Positions 1-7,437 of a stretch of DNA of 11,035 nt are shown piece by piece. How positions within the stretch are numbered: the stretch's first letter is position 1; each line of letters opens with the position of its first letter. Position numbers and translations under genes: made by a program. The notes below the pieces were generated by a model. It was not told the DNA's origin. It searched no databases and saw only the letters and a program-made list of their open reading frames with translations. Source of the stretch: Clostridiales bacterium UBA8960 (GTDB lineage Bacteria > Bacillota > Clostridia > Peptostreptococcales > Acidaminobacteraceae); NCBI GenBank assembly GCA_003482695.1, contig DMYC01000032.1, positions 1-11,035 on the forward strand, read 5' to 3'.

Positions 1-2667
1 AACAATGTACTGTGGAGCTGCAATTGAAGCTACAGATAAAGTTTCATTTGCAGTTAACGGTGTAGCTAAATTAACAGTAATTACGTTTGTAGCATAAGTT
101 ATTGTATAACCAACGCCTGCAACTAACTGAGTACCGTTTGCTTTTTTGATAACAAGATCAGTTGCCATTAAAGATACATTTTGTGCAGCTTTTATATCTT
201 CATCTAAAGTAATAGTGAAAGTATCATTATCAACTTGTGCAATACTTGCATAAGAAGGAGCAATACCATCAACAATATCACCAGTAGCTATACTAAACGC
301 TGCATTTGTTACTCCAGTGTCTGAAACTAATCCGCCTGCGATGAAGTTTACATTTGCAGGTTTGTCACTTGAGTTAATCATTGCAGTTGAAGCAGTAAGT
401 GTTAATATAACAGTAGTTTTTGTTCCATCGTTAGTGTAGCTAATAATTGCAGGAGCTGCAACATCAGCACCACCAGCACCTTCTTCAACTGTGAATGCTG
501 CTACAGTTAAAGTAGGAATAACTTTGTTAATAACAACTTCAACTGTGTTAAGTGATTTAGTTGTAACTGAGATAATATCTCCAGCAACAATTGCACCTTC
601 CAAAGTTAAAGCAGGAACACCAACATCACCTGTTGTGTTTGTTAAGTTAACCATTTTGTTGCCTGCTAAGTCAGCAATTTGTCCCCAAGTTACAGAAGCA
701 ACAACTGTGCCGTCTGGAACTGCTAATCTTACTTTAGTTCCTGCAACACCAAATGCAGTTACTTCAGTAGGAATAATTGCACCATTTACTCGATAATTAT
801 TTTTGTCTAATGCTGAGTTTGCTCCAGTAGTTGCAACTGCTTCACTGAATGTAACATAAACATATTCAGGAGTTGCTGCAGCTGTATCTACCCAACTTAC
901 TGCTGTAACAGTAGGAGGAGTCTTATCAGTTACTGTGAATGATAATACCACAGGTAACATAGTGTTTGGAGTTAAAGCAGTGTCAGTAACATTCTTAATT
1001 TCAATTGTGTAAACGCCAGCAGGTTGTACGCCACCAAGGTTAACAATATAAACATTACCTGTATCATGAGTAGCAGTTACTCCTACTAATGCAGTACCAT
1101 CTGCTTTTCTAACAATATAGTTAGCAGCAGTAGTTGCACCAGCAACTGATTCGCTGAACTCAACTTTTATTGCAGATTCAGAAGTTACTTCTTTTACAAC
1201 AACTGTTGGAGGAGTTTTATCAGCTGTAACTGATCCGACGATTGTCGTATTAGCAGCTAAATCAATACCCCATACGTCTGTTGTTTTAATTGTTCCATCA
1301 GTTGCCTTAACTACTAAATTAAAGTTTCCTTCTGGAATTGTATAAGTTGTAAATGATAATGTGTAAGTTTGGTTATCAGTTGTAGTTACAGTATTTGGAG
1401 CCCATGCAGAGAATGTGTGATAAAAATGATTTACATTCAATGTTGTAGCAATCTTCTTGCTAAATTTGACAACTACTTCATTTTGTTTAGCTGAAGTAAT
1501 TGATGCTGTTAAAGCAGAAGTGTCTTTTGCATATACTAGTGAAGTAGTAGTAGTTGCAATTGGGAACCCAGCATAATCTGCATAACCAGAAATTTTAACT
1601 TCATAAGTACCATCTGGTAAAGCAGCACCAAGCATTACTGTTACTTTATTTCCAACTGGTGCCATTGGAGCTGCACCGTATACACCATTGTTAACTAAAA
1701 CTGAAGGTGCAGTAGCAACGATTGGCTCACTAAAGATAATATCAAAAGTTGTTGGTCCTGTTAAAACAACACTTTGAATAACTGGTAATGTTGTATCAAA
1801 TGCAGTTACAGTAGCAGTATAATCTGCTGCCAAGCCAACTGCCATTTTAACAACTAAAGCATAATCTTTAGGGTTAACAGCTGAAATTGGATTTGGAGTA
1901 ACAACAACAGTCATTTTATCTTCGCTTAATTTTACTGCTGCAGCGTCAGCATTACCAACTCTGAAGTTAGCAACTGTAACTTTTGCAACATCTAATTCCA
2001 TGTTGAATTTTACATTGATTTCAGCAAGGTTAGTAGCAGTAGCAGAAACTACAGCCAACTCAGTAGGAACTACTACCGGAGGATCCAATTTACCAAGCTT
2101 AACGCCAAGTGTCATTTCTTCGCCGTTAACATTAACTTCAGATACAGCAATCCACATAGCTTCGAATGCTTGTCCTCTGTTTAAGTCGCCTGAAGAAACT
2201 GGGATACCAAGAGCAGCAGCATCAGAAAGAACTGTAGCATACTTAGCTTGTGTATCAACTGTGTAACCAAGAGCGTTCATAAGAACTGCTGCTAATTGTT
2301 GACCAGGTACTGGACCAGTTGGGTCAAATATGTTTCCTGGTTTTCCGCTCATCCAACCATTGTATTGAGCATAAGCCACGAATGGTCTTGCCCATGAACC
2401 GATTGATGCAGCATCTGCATAATCAGCTGGTTGTGCGAAAGTTGCAGCGATTTCTTTTTCGCCCATTAATTCTGCGATTAATGCAGCTAATTCTTGTCTT
2501 GTTAACGCTGCGCCAGCGTCGATCTTAGCTGCGTCTGTGTCCCCAGGTTTGCCAGCGATAAATCCGTGCTCAAGCAAATGCTCTCCGCCGGTCATGTCAG
2601 CCGCAAACGTTGGGATCATACCTAGTACCATGACTAAAGCCAGGACTAAAGATAATACTCTTTTCAT
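1..2667 (-). CDS. S-layer homology (SLH) domain protein with SbsA-type Ig-like repeats, partial at C-terminus
   Basis: The minus frame is open for 889 codons from the ATG at 2665-2667 to the left edge, so the C-terminus lies outside the window. A strong ribosome binding site (GGGAGG, 2675-2683) sits 8 nt upstream. Residues 1-23 are a signal peptide: MKR, a hydrophobic core, then TFAA at the cut. Residues ~26-176 carry about three SLH-like repeats; the second is clearest (FVAYAQYNGWMSGKP, 96-110), while the TRAE-type motif is worn (LTRQE, VPGQQ, LNRGQ). From ~198 on come Ig-like domains of ~95-120 residues, with boundaries near 198, 291, 382, 483, 581, 681 and 800; two begin DKTPPTV and several contain FSE-type strands typical of Big_5/SbsA_Ig. 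Expected role: an exported structural or adhesive surface protein held on cell-wall polymer by the SLH part. Codons are strongly skewed to A/T-ending forms (GCA, GCT, ACA, ACT, GTT), unlike the neighbours, which suits very high expression. The exact function of the Ig domains is unknown. Confidence 0.93.
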   Translation of the reverse strand, partial: MKRVLSLVLALVMVLGMIPTFAADMTGGEHLLEHGFIAGKPGDTDAAKIDAGAALTRQELAALIAELMGEKEIAATFAQPADYADAASIGSWARPFVAYAQYNGWMSGKPGNIFDPTGPVPGQQLAAVLMNALGYTVDTQAKYATVLSDAAALGIPVSSGDLNRGQAFEAMWIAVSEVNVNGEEMTLGVKLGKLDPPVVVPTELAVVSATATNLAEINVKFNMELDVAKVTVANFRVGNADAAAVKLSEDKMTVVVTPNPISAVNPKDYALVVKMAVGLAADYTATVTAFDTTLPVIQSVVLTGPTTFDIIFSEPIVATAPSVLVNNGVYGAAPMAPVGNKVTVMLGAALPDGTYEVKISGYADYAGFPIATTTTSLVYAKDTSALTASITSAKQNEVVVKFSKKIATTLNVNHFYHTFSAWAPNTVTTTDNQTYTLSFTTYTIPEGNFNLVVKATDGTIKTTDVWGIDLAANTTIVGSVTADKTPPTVVVKEVTSESAIKVEFSESVAGATTAANYIVRKADGTALVGVTATHDTGNVYIVNLGGVQPAGVYTIEIKNVTDTALTPNTMLPVVLSFTVTDKTPPTVTAVSWVDTAAATPEYVYVTFSEAVATTGANSALDKNNYRVNGAIIPTEVTAFGVAGTKVRLAVPDGTVVASVTWGQIADLAGNKMVNLTNTTGDVGVPALTLEGAIVAGDIISVTTKSLNTVEVVINKVIPTLTVAAFTVEEGAGGADVAAPAIISYTNDGTKTTVILTLTASTAMINSSDKPANVNFIAGGLVSDTGVTNAAFSIATGDIVDGIAPSYASIAQVDNDTFTITLDEDIKAAQNVSLMATDLVIKKANGTQLVAGVGYTITYATNVITVNLATPLTANETLSVASIAAPQYIV

Positions 2668-2801
2668 TGCGAATTCCTCCCTTAAATAGGTTTAGTTTTT
2701 TGCTTCTTATTACAGAAGAGAGTTTTGATCAATAACCCCCTTCTGAGGCTAAAGCTCTGCCTCAGAACCGCGTAACCCGCGTGGGATATCGCAAAATCCT
2801 A
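2668..2801 (-). promoter_or_regulatory. Long structured 5' leader of the surface-layer gene
   Basis: If transcription starts about 7 nt past the -10 box (near 2801), the mRNA has a leader of ~130 nt. It contains a perfect 9-bp hairpin (arms 2741-2749 and 2759-2767, 9-nt loop) and, just upstream in the RNA, a GC-rich block at 2769-2785 that can form either a CGCG stem or a CCC/GGG stem. The last ~60 nt before the ribosome binding site are A/U-rich and look unstructured. Long leaders that stabilise mRNA are known for surface-layer genes; that role here is inference. I could not match it to a known riboswitch class. Confidence 0.55.
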
Positions 2802-2807
2802 TTACTG

Positions 2808-2837
2808 ATTATATCATCTGTAGTGAAGCGTGGTCAA
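2808..2837 (-). promoter_or_regulatory. Sigma-A promoter of the surface-layer gene
   Basis: Reading the minus strand, -35 TTGACC (2832-2837) and -10 TATAAT (2808-2813) are separated by 18 nt. The -10 is preceded by TG one base upstream (TGATATAAT), an extended -10. An A-rich run at 2842-2850 just upstream of the -35 could act as an UP element. Together this predicts a very strong promoter, as expected for a surface-layer gene. Confidence 0.8.
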
Positions 2838-2850
2838 TCAAAGTTTTTTA

Positions 2851-2939
2851 TTGTAATAGAACTGTAAAACTACAGAACCACTACTCCTACTACAGTATAC
2901 ACCTTTTTGGGTGTGGTGTCTGTTACCGTACTATTACAA
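2851..2939. repeat. Imperfect 16-bp inverted repeat enclosing smaller palindromes
   Basis: The arms 2851-2866 and 2924-2939 match at 14 of 16 positions (outer 9 bp, TTGTAATAG/CTATTACAA, perfect). Inside are CTGTA-AAAC-TACAG (2862-2875) and ACACC-loop-GGTGT (2899-2914). The block starts 13 bp upstream of the surface-layer -35 box. It could be an operator, a small transcribed hairpin or a decayed short mobile repeat; no target-site duplication is evident. No ORF of note is present between 2838 and 3015. Confidence 0.6.
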
Positions 2940-3003
2940 CAGGTTACATCTTCATGACATCATATAGATACCAAACTTCGGGAAAATTAATCATAAAAGT
3001 GTG

Positions 3004-3038
3004 AATAAAAAACAAAAACCCTGCATTTTGCAGGGTTT
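3004..3038 (-). terminator. Intrinsic terminator of the S41 protease gene
   Basis: A 9-bp perfect stem (arms 3016-3024 and 3030-3038, 5-nt loop) lies 10 nt past the stop of the protease gene. On the minus strand it is followed by a T-rich tail (TTTTTGTTTTTTATT). The plus strand also ends in a T run (3044-3050), so it could work in both directions. Confidence 0.88.
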
Positions 3039-3048
3039 CAGAGTTTTT

Positions 3049-4593
3049 TTATTTTCCAGTTTTCATATACACAATCGCTCTTTCAAGCTGTGGGTCGAAC
3101 GTTTTAGCCGCCGACGTCTTAAGCTCCGCTTCAATCGCCTTCATCGTCGCCTCGTTGAGTGCACCTGAAACATAGAGGCCCATACGCCTTTGAAACTCAG
3201 AAACGATCGCTCTTGTTTCAGGGCCATTTTGACCATCTGCCGTTATGCTGTAACCTAAAAGGTTAAGCCTTTGCTGTGCCGCATAAATGTTCAGTGTCAG
3301 CATGCCCTTCGATGGTACCATCGGTGCGAGGCTTGCGACGATGGCATCTGTGAGTCTCGCTGGCGCTGCCACTTCGATGTCCGGAATGATGCCCACCGTA
3401 TCGACTTTATAATTGCCTGTGAGCAAATATTCAGCGACCGTAAGCTTCACTGCGCCGCCGTTGGTAAGCGGCATCAAGTTTTGAACCGTGCCTTTGCCGA
3501 ACGTCTTCTCACCGATCACGATGCCGTTACCCGTTTGCTGGACGCTGCCTGCGAAAATCTCAGAAGCGCTGGCCGATCCACCATTTGTGAGAACCACCAC
3601 ATCCACAGGCGATTTAGCCGTAGATGCTCTATACGTTCTATCATTTGTTCCTTTATAGTCGATAATCACGATCTCTTTTCCCGATGGGATGAAGAAATCA
3701 CTTACATAAATCGCCGTGTCAAGAAGCCCGCCTGGGTTGTTTCTCACATCCACGATCACTTTTTTGATGTTCTGGTTCACCATATGCGCCATCGCTGCGC
3801 TGAACTCCGAATTTGTCTTGGAACTGAACTCAGTAAGTTCGATGTAGCCGATGCCGCCTTCAAGCACTTCGAAATTGACGGATTTGATGATGATCGTATC
3901 ACGCACGATTGTGAAATAAAGCAGTTCGTTTATTCCCGCTCGTCTTATGGTGAGCTTCACAGGTGTGCCTTTTGGTCCGCGAATCATGCTGACGGCCTTC
4001 TCAGTCGTGAAACCTGAAGCGTCGATGCCGTCGATTTCCACGATCCAGTCGCCCGGTTGTAGCCCTGCGCGATCAGCCGGTGTGCCTTTGATCGGCGACA
4101 CCACTTCCACATAACCGTTTTTACCTTCTGTTATGGAAGCGCCTATGCCACTGAACTCGCCTTGTATGCTCGTGTTGAAGTTTGCATACTCCTTTGGTGT
4201 AAAGTAAGTGCTATAAGGATCAAGTGTGCTAAAGATGCCTTTATAAGCGCCTTCGATTAAAGTCTGCTTGTTTACATCTTTATAGTAGTTTCCTTCTACT
4301 GTATTCATCATAAAATCGATAAAGTCGTGGAATTTCACATCAGGCTCTGCTGTGCTACTTGAAATCGCGAGTTTGATTTGTGCGTCTGAGACGATATAAT
4401 GCCCATCGCCCCTGTAAGTATCATTTGCTGTATAGGATTCTCCGAACACTGGCGCCAGAGCCATACCGACCATAAGAAGAACAAGTATGATCGCGAGTGC
4501 GCTTTTCATAATCGTCTTACGCCTTTGTTTTTTGAGCTTTTTCTCTCTAAGTAATGCCTTTGGATCTTTCTTAACTGTATTTTTCTGAGCCAT
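3049..4593 (-). CDS. S41-family C-terminal processing peptidase (CtpA/Prc type) with PDZ and peptidoglycan-binding domains
   Basis: A 514-aa membrane-anchored serine protease of the carboxyl-terminal processing family. A Lys/Arg-rich cytoplasmic tail (residues 1-28) precedes one transmembrane segment (~30-50), so the rest faces outside. A PDZ domain spans ~145-225 (GIGAS, AGLQPGD, GPKGTPV), and the S41 domain ~235-410. The catalytic pair is readable: Ser342 in NGGSASASE and Lys367 in EKTFGKGTVQ, 25 residues apart as in characterised family members. NPGG at 286-289 is also typical. Residues ~432-490 look like a PG_binding_1 domain (AAQQRLNLLGY, DGQNGPETRAIVSEFQ). It probably trims exported proteins from the C-terminus; its substrates are unknown. 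The ATG start has an AAAGGAGGG site (4599-4607) 5 nt upstream. It has its own promoter and terminator, so it is probably monocistronic. ctpA or ctpB would be the usual family symbol, but paralogues cannot be told apart here. Confidence 0.95.
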   Translation of the reverse strand: MAQKNTVKKDPKALLREKKLKKQRRKTIMKSALAIILVLLMVGMALAPVFGESYTANDTYRGDGHYIVSDAQIKLAISSSTAEPDVKFHDFIDFMMNTVEGNYYKDVNKQTLIEGAYKGIFSTLDPYSTYFTPKEYANFNTSIQGEFSGIGASITEGKNGYVEVVSPIKGTPADRAGLQPGDWIVEIDGIDASGFTTEKAVSMIRGPKGTPVKLTIRRAGINELLYFTIVRDTIIIKSVNFEVLEGGIGYIELTEFSSKTNSEFSAAMAHMVNQNIKKVIVDVRNNPGGLLDTAIYVSDFFIPSGKEIVIIDYKGTNDRTYRASTAKSPVDVVVLTNGGSASASEIFAGSVQQTGNGIVIGEKTFGKGTVQNLMPLTNGGAVKLTVAEYLLTGNYKVDTVGIIPDIEVAAPARLTDAIVASLAPMVPSKGMLTLNIYAAQQRLNLLGYSITADGQNGPETRAIVSEFQRRMGLYVSGALNEATMKAIEAELKTSAAKTFDPQLERAIVYMKTGK

Positions 4594-4620
4594 AGTCGCC
4601 CTCCTTTATCGCTAAATTTA

Positions 4621-4649
4621 ATTATACTGTTTATTAAATCGGTTTGCAA
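4621..4649 (-). promoter_or_regulatory. Sigma-A promoter of the S41 protease gene
   Basis: On the minus strand, -35 TTGCAA (4644-4649) and -10 TATAAT (4621-4626) lie 17 nt apart, entirely between the hydrolase stop and the protease start. The predicted start near 4614 gives a short ~20-nt leader. This makes the protease independent of the upstream hydrolase gene. Confidence 0.75.
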
Positions 4650-4653
4650 GGCA

Positions 4654-5619
4654 TCACGGCCTAGTCTCCAAAAACTTATTGAGTGCCTCGTTGAACACGC
4701 CAGCATGGGTTTCATGTGGCAAGTGACCTGCACCATCTATGACGAAACGTTCGATTTTCGGCAGATGTTTCTCGATTTCATCCAGTTCGCTGATCGGAAC
4801 CCAGTTGTCCCTCGATCCCCAAATGGCAAATGCCGGCCCACTGTAACGCTCAAGTTCGGATAAAGGCAGACTCTCTGAGGACTTTGCGAAGTGGATCGCA
4901 CCACGCGCCGTCCCCTTAACGGACAGCGGCTTTAAGTAACGCTGCACTTCTTCCGCCGTGGCGTCTCTGCCATAAGCGGATTTCAAAATCGACGCGATGC
5001 GTTTTTCCTTGATCAGAACATGCTCCAGAATCACCTGAGTCCAGCGGCTCACTGGTGGGTAAAAGAGTAGACCGCCATCTGAGGATCGATCGCTCTGAGA
5101 AAGCGCACCATCTATCAGGATAAGGCTTCTTGTTCGGTCCGGTCTTGAGACGGCCATCGCTGATACAGTGCCTCCGCCCATGCTGTGGCCGGCAAGGTCC
5201 CACCTAATCGTGCCGATATCAAGCGAAGCATTATAGTCGATGACTTCCAGCAGCGACCAAAGCTGTCTGGCGCGACTCGTTTGACCATGGCTGAAGTTCG
5301 TACCACGTGCGCTGTACCCAAACCCTGGAAGGTCCACTGATACGACGATGTAACCTTGTTCTATAAGGCTAGGCGCATTTAAGGTAAACGATTCTGTAGA
5401 GCCGCCTAAGCCATGTACGAAAAAAACTTTTCCCTTAACCCGTGATGTGGTTGGCATGAATAGCCTATAATGAATGGGCACGCCTGAATCTTCAAAATAG
5501 AAACTGTTTGCATAAGGTTTAAATTCTGGATTATACGTATATCGGCTAAGCGGAATCAGAAAAGGCACCGCTTGCAGCAGCAGTAAAATAAACACAACGA
5601 TTATCAAAAAGCGCTTCAT
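4654..5619 (-). CDS. Membrane-anchored alpha/beta hydrolase
   Basis: A 321-aa alpha/beta-hydrolase-fold protein with an N-terminal hydrophobic anchor or uncleaved signal (residues 4-24), so it probably works on the outer face of the membrane. The oxyanion segment is FVHGLGG (67-73), the nucleophile elbow is GHSMGG with Ser146, the likely acid is Asp271 (WGSRDNWVP) and the base is His299 (GAGHLPHET). These positions fit the esterase, epoxide hydrolase and lipase-like branch (Abhydrolase_1/6). A lid region lies at ~175-250. The natural substrate cannot be told from sequence. Start choice: ATG with GGGAGGG (5624-5630) 4 nt upstream. No clear promoter was found in the 69 nt before it, which hold the terminator of the preceding gene, so it may depend on read-through or a weak promoter. 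Confidence 0.93.
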   Translation of the reverse strand: MKRFLIIVVFILLLLQAVPFLIPLSRYTYNPEFKPYANSFYFEDSGVPIHYRLFMPTTSRVKGKVFFVHGLGGSTESFTLNAPSLIEQGYIVVSVDLPGFGYSARGTNFSHGQTSRARQLWSLLEVIDYNASLDIGTIRWDLAGHSMGGGTVSAMAVSRPDRTRSLILIDGALSQSDRSSDGGLLFYPPVSRWTQVILEHVLIKEKRIASILKSAYGRDATAEEVQRYLKPLSVKGTARGAIHFAKSSESLPLSELERYSGPAFAIWGSRDNWVPISELDEIEKHLPKIERFVIDGAGHLPHETHAGVFNEALNKFLETRP

Positions 5620-5648
5620 GGCACCCTCCCATTTCCTTCATTTCTATC

Positions 5649-5675
5649 AAAAAAACGACATTTTCATGTCGTTTT
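5649..5675 (-). terminator. Intrinsic terminator after the DUF1576 operon
   Basis: A 9-bp perfect stem (5652-5660 with 5667-5675, 6-nt loop) begins 13 nt past the stop of the 116-aa gene. On the minus strand it runs into seven T residues (complement of 5649-5655). It separates the DUF1576 operon from the hydrolase. Confidence 0.85.
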
Positions 5676-5688
5676 AAGTCTCGCGTTA

Positions 5689-6039
5689 TTAGGTCTGCTC
5701 GTTGATTCGGATGAGCTCAAGATAAAGGTTCCCATCGCGTTTTTCCACGATCGCAGTGTCGATCATGGCGCCGATTAGAGTGATTTCATCGTCGTCATCG
5801 TTTTCGCCGGCAAGTTGCCAGTAGTATTCTTCAATTTCGTACTGACGCTGTCTATTGAACGTCGTTCTAAAGTGATCGATCGTTTTATCCGAATAATGTG
5901 TGTTGTAATCTACTATTTTAATGACGGTGCGATCTTTCCCCGTAATGATTCTGAACTCCACCTCATTTGTATCATCTCTTAAAAAAAGTGTTGTCAGTTC
6001 GTCCACGATTTTGCTTATCTTCTTAATCTCGTGTCTCAT
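5689..6039 (-). CDS. Small acidic protein of unknown function, downstream of DUF1576 gene
   Basis: I do not recognise this family. The protein is 116 aa, with no signal peptide or membrane segment, so it is probably cytoplasmic. It is mixed alpha/beta in look, with an N-terminal helix (MRHEIKKISKIVDELTTLFL), a central strand-rich part (VEFRIITGKDRTVIKIVDYN) and an acidic run (GENDDDDE, ~78-85). The start chosen is the ATG at 6037-6039, with a GGGGGAG site (6048-6054) 8 nt upstream. A longer in-frame start at 6114 would add 25 residues lying deep inside the DUF1576 gene with no good ribosome site. With the chosen start the gene overlaps the DUF1576 stop by 17 nt, which suggests translational coupling and a shared task, perhaps a cytoplasmic partner or regulator of the membrane protein (inference). 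Confidence 0.8.
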   Translation of the reverse strand: MRHEIKKISKIVDELTTLFLRDDTNEVEFRIITGKDRTVIKIVDYNTHYSDKTIDHFRTTFNRQRQYEIEEYYWQLAGENDDDDEITLIGAMIDTAIVEKRDGNLYLELIRINEQT

Positions 6040-7324
6040 GCTTTGAGCTCCCCCTCTTGAATGCATCGATAATCGGTACCATAAACCCAGCAACCAATCC
6101 GCCTGCGAATCCATTGTTATATAGGTTTATCCCACCATGAATAATACCTATATTAGTGACGAGAGTCAAGTGCAACATTCCGGCTATGACGCCAGCCACA
6201 GGGCCGAAAGCACCGGCGATTGGGGCTATAGTCGTTGAAAACAGTACCGCTATGATGAATCTTGTGTCTGAAAAATCGTATCCAAATATGACGCCTGCTA
6301 GGAGTACACCTGCGACCAGGGGGACACAGTTCTTTGGATGCTTACCGAATGCCGCAAATCCGACTATGGTAAGTATACCCGATAATGTCGGTCCATTAAC
6401 ACTTCCGCCTAAAATTAATACTAAAGTGATGGCCGCGATTCCGAGGACGCCCATGTTGAAAAACGTGATGCCGTAACCGAGGAGCGATGTGAAGTCCGTG
6501 ATGGTACGGCCTTTATAATCGTAAATCGCCTTATATTCTTTTAAGACGTTCTTATTGGTTCTAAAGCCCATGGCGATCAAATAGAGGAAAAGGGCAAACA
6601 TCATGACGATCAAATAGGGGTTGTTTTCTGTGTACACCAAGTTAACTGGCATAATCGTCACATTAAAGTTCTTCAGCAAGCTGTTGAGCACAGTCCCTAC
6701 GATGCCTGCGGTGAAACCGATGTTATAAAGGTTATAACCGTCATGAAAACGGATCATGTGCGATGCAAGTGGCACGATCACGAGTCCGATGATGACCCCC
6801 GAAAGTATCCCCATCAAGTAACCGAAACCCTCATCGAAAATGCCACCGAATGTGATGATGCTCACGATCGGCGCAAGTGCCGTACTGAACATGATGACCA
6901 GGATGACGTTTTTCATAGGAATGTCTTGAAATCTCGCATAAAGGTAGCCGCCTAGGTAAATCGGCAAAATGTTGATGACGTTCTTTCCGAAGAAAGAGAA
7001 ACCGAGAACGGTGAAGAATGCCGCGACCAAAAGGCCGTTGATTCTCATTTTAAAGTGTTTGAGTAAAAATAGATTAAAGAAACCGATGACAGATGAGTTG
7101 ATAAAGGCTGCGCCGATGCCACCCACCACGAAGAAGTCCGTGATCAGAGTCGTTGGTGAAGTCATGATGGCAAGTAGGCCATCCACAAGTGAAATGCCGT
7201 CGAGTCCTTCGATGAGTCCAAAAATGATGCCGAAAATCATGAATGCCACTGGGAATACGGCGAGTATTATAAGTTTCTGCTCTTTGCTTAGGTCTTTTTC
7301 TTGTACTACATTGGTAAATACCAC
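6023..7324 (-). CDS. DUF1576 polytopic membrane protein
   Basis: A 433-aa protein, mostly hydrophobic segments, with a short charged N-terminus and a Lys/Arg-rich C-terminal tail (FKRGSSKHETRD). I recognise it as DUF1576, a family of unknown function found mainly in Firmicutes. It shows a clear internal duplication: FGKNVINILPI (112-122) against FGKHPKNCVPL (326-336), FSTALAPI (146-153) against FSTTIAPI (362-369), and HDGYNLYNIGFTAG (194-207) against HGGINLYNNGFAGG (396-409). Two-fold repeats like this are typical of transporters and channels, so a transport role is plausible but unproven. The start is GTG (7322-7324) with GAGGTG about 5 nt upstream; no ATG is available before residue 29. First gene of a two-gene operon driven by the promoter at 7357-7386. 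Confidence 0.88.
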   Translation of the reverse strand: MVFTNVVQEKDLSKEQKLIILAVFPVAFMIFGIIFGLIEGLDGISLVDGLLAIMTSPTTLITDFFVVGGIGAAFINSSVIGFFNLFLLKHFKMRINGLLVAAFFTVLGFSFFGKNVINILPIYLGGYLYARFQDIPMKNVILVIMFSTALAPIVSIITFGGIFDEGFGYLMGILSGVIIGLVIVPLASHMIRFHDGYNLYNIGFTAGIVGTVLNSLLKNFNVTIMPVNLVYTENNPYLIVMMFALFLYLIAMGFRTNKNVLKEYKAIYDYKGRTITDFTSLLGYGITFFNMGVLGIAAITLVLILGGSVNGPTLSGILTIVGFAAFGKHPKNCVPLVAGVLLAGVIFGYDFSDTRFIIAVLFSTTIAPIAGAFGPVAGVIAGMLHLTLVTNIGIIHGGINLYNNGFAGGLVAGFMVPIIDAFKRGSSKHETRD

Positions 7325-7356
7325 AAATCCACCTCGTCGTTTTAGATTTTTCCCTA

Positions 7357-7386
7357 ATTATACATTTATTGTGAAGTCTATGTAAA
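7357..7386 (-). promoter_or_regulatory. Sigma-A promoter of the DUF1576 operon
   Basis: On the minus strand, -35 TTTACA (7381-7386) and -10 TATAAT (7357-7362) are 18 nt apart. The predicted start near 7350 gives a ~25-nt leader to the GTG start. It faces away from the plus-strand dehydrogenase gene. Confidence 0.75.
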
Positions 7387-7437
7387 GGAATTTATAAGAG
7401 AAATAGTTGAATAAATAGGCATATGTTAAAACAATAT

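Noticed and set aside
491..796. Open plus-strand frames (also 2000-2266 and 2319-2528) opposite the surface-layer gene.
   Set aside because: They are shadows of the uninterrupted minus-strand frame with signal peptide, SLH and Ig repeats.
2668..2830. A c-di-GMP riboswitch in the surface-layer leader, suggested by the c-di-GMP genes nearby and a CGGGTTAC stretch.
   Set aside because: The conserved GEMM core elements (the CACGCACAGGGCAAACC-like and GCAAAGCC-like parts) are absent, and the promoter occupies the place where the 5' half would be.
3271..4017. A 248-codon plus-strand frame opposite the S41 protease.
   Set aside because: It is antisense to a gene with intact catalytic motifs; its His/Cys/Arg-rich composition is typical of a shadow frame.
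6040..6114. A 25-residue N-terminal extension of the small acidic protein.
   Set aside because: It would overlap the DUF1576 gene by ~90 nt and lacks a ribosome site, whereas the ATG at 6037-6039 has a good one.
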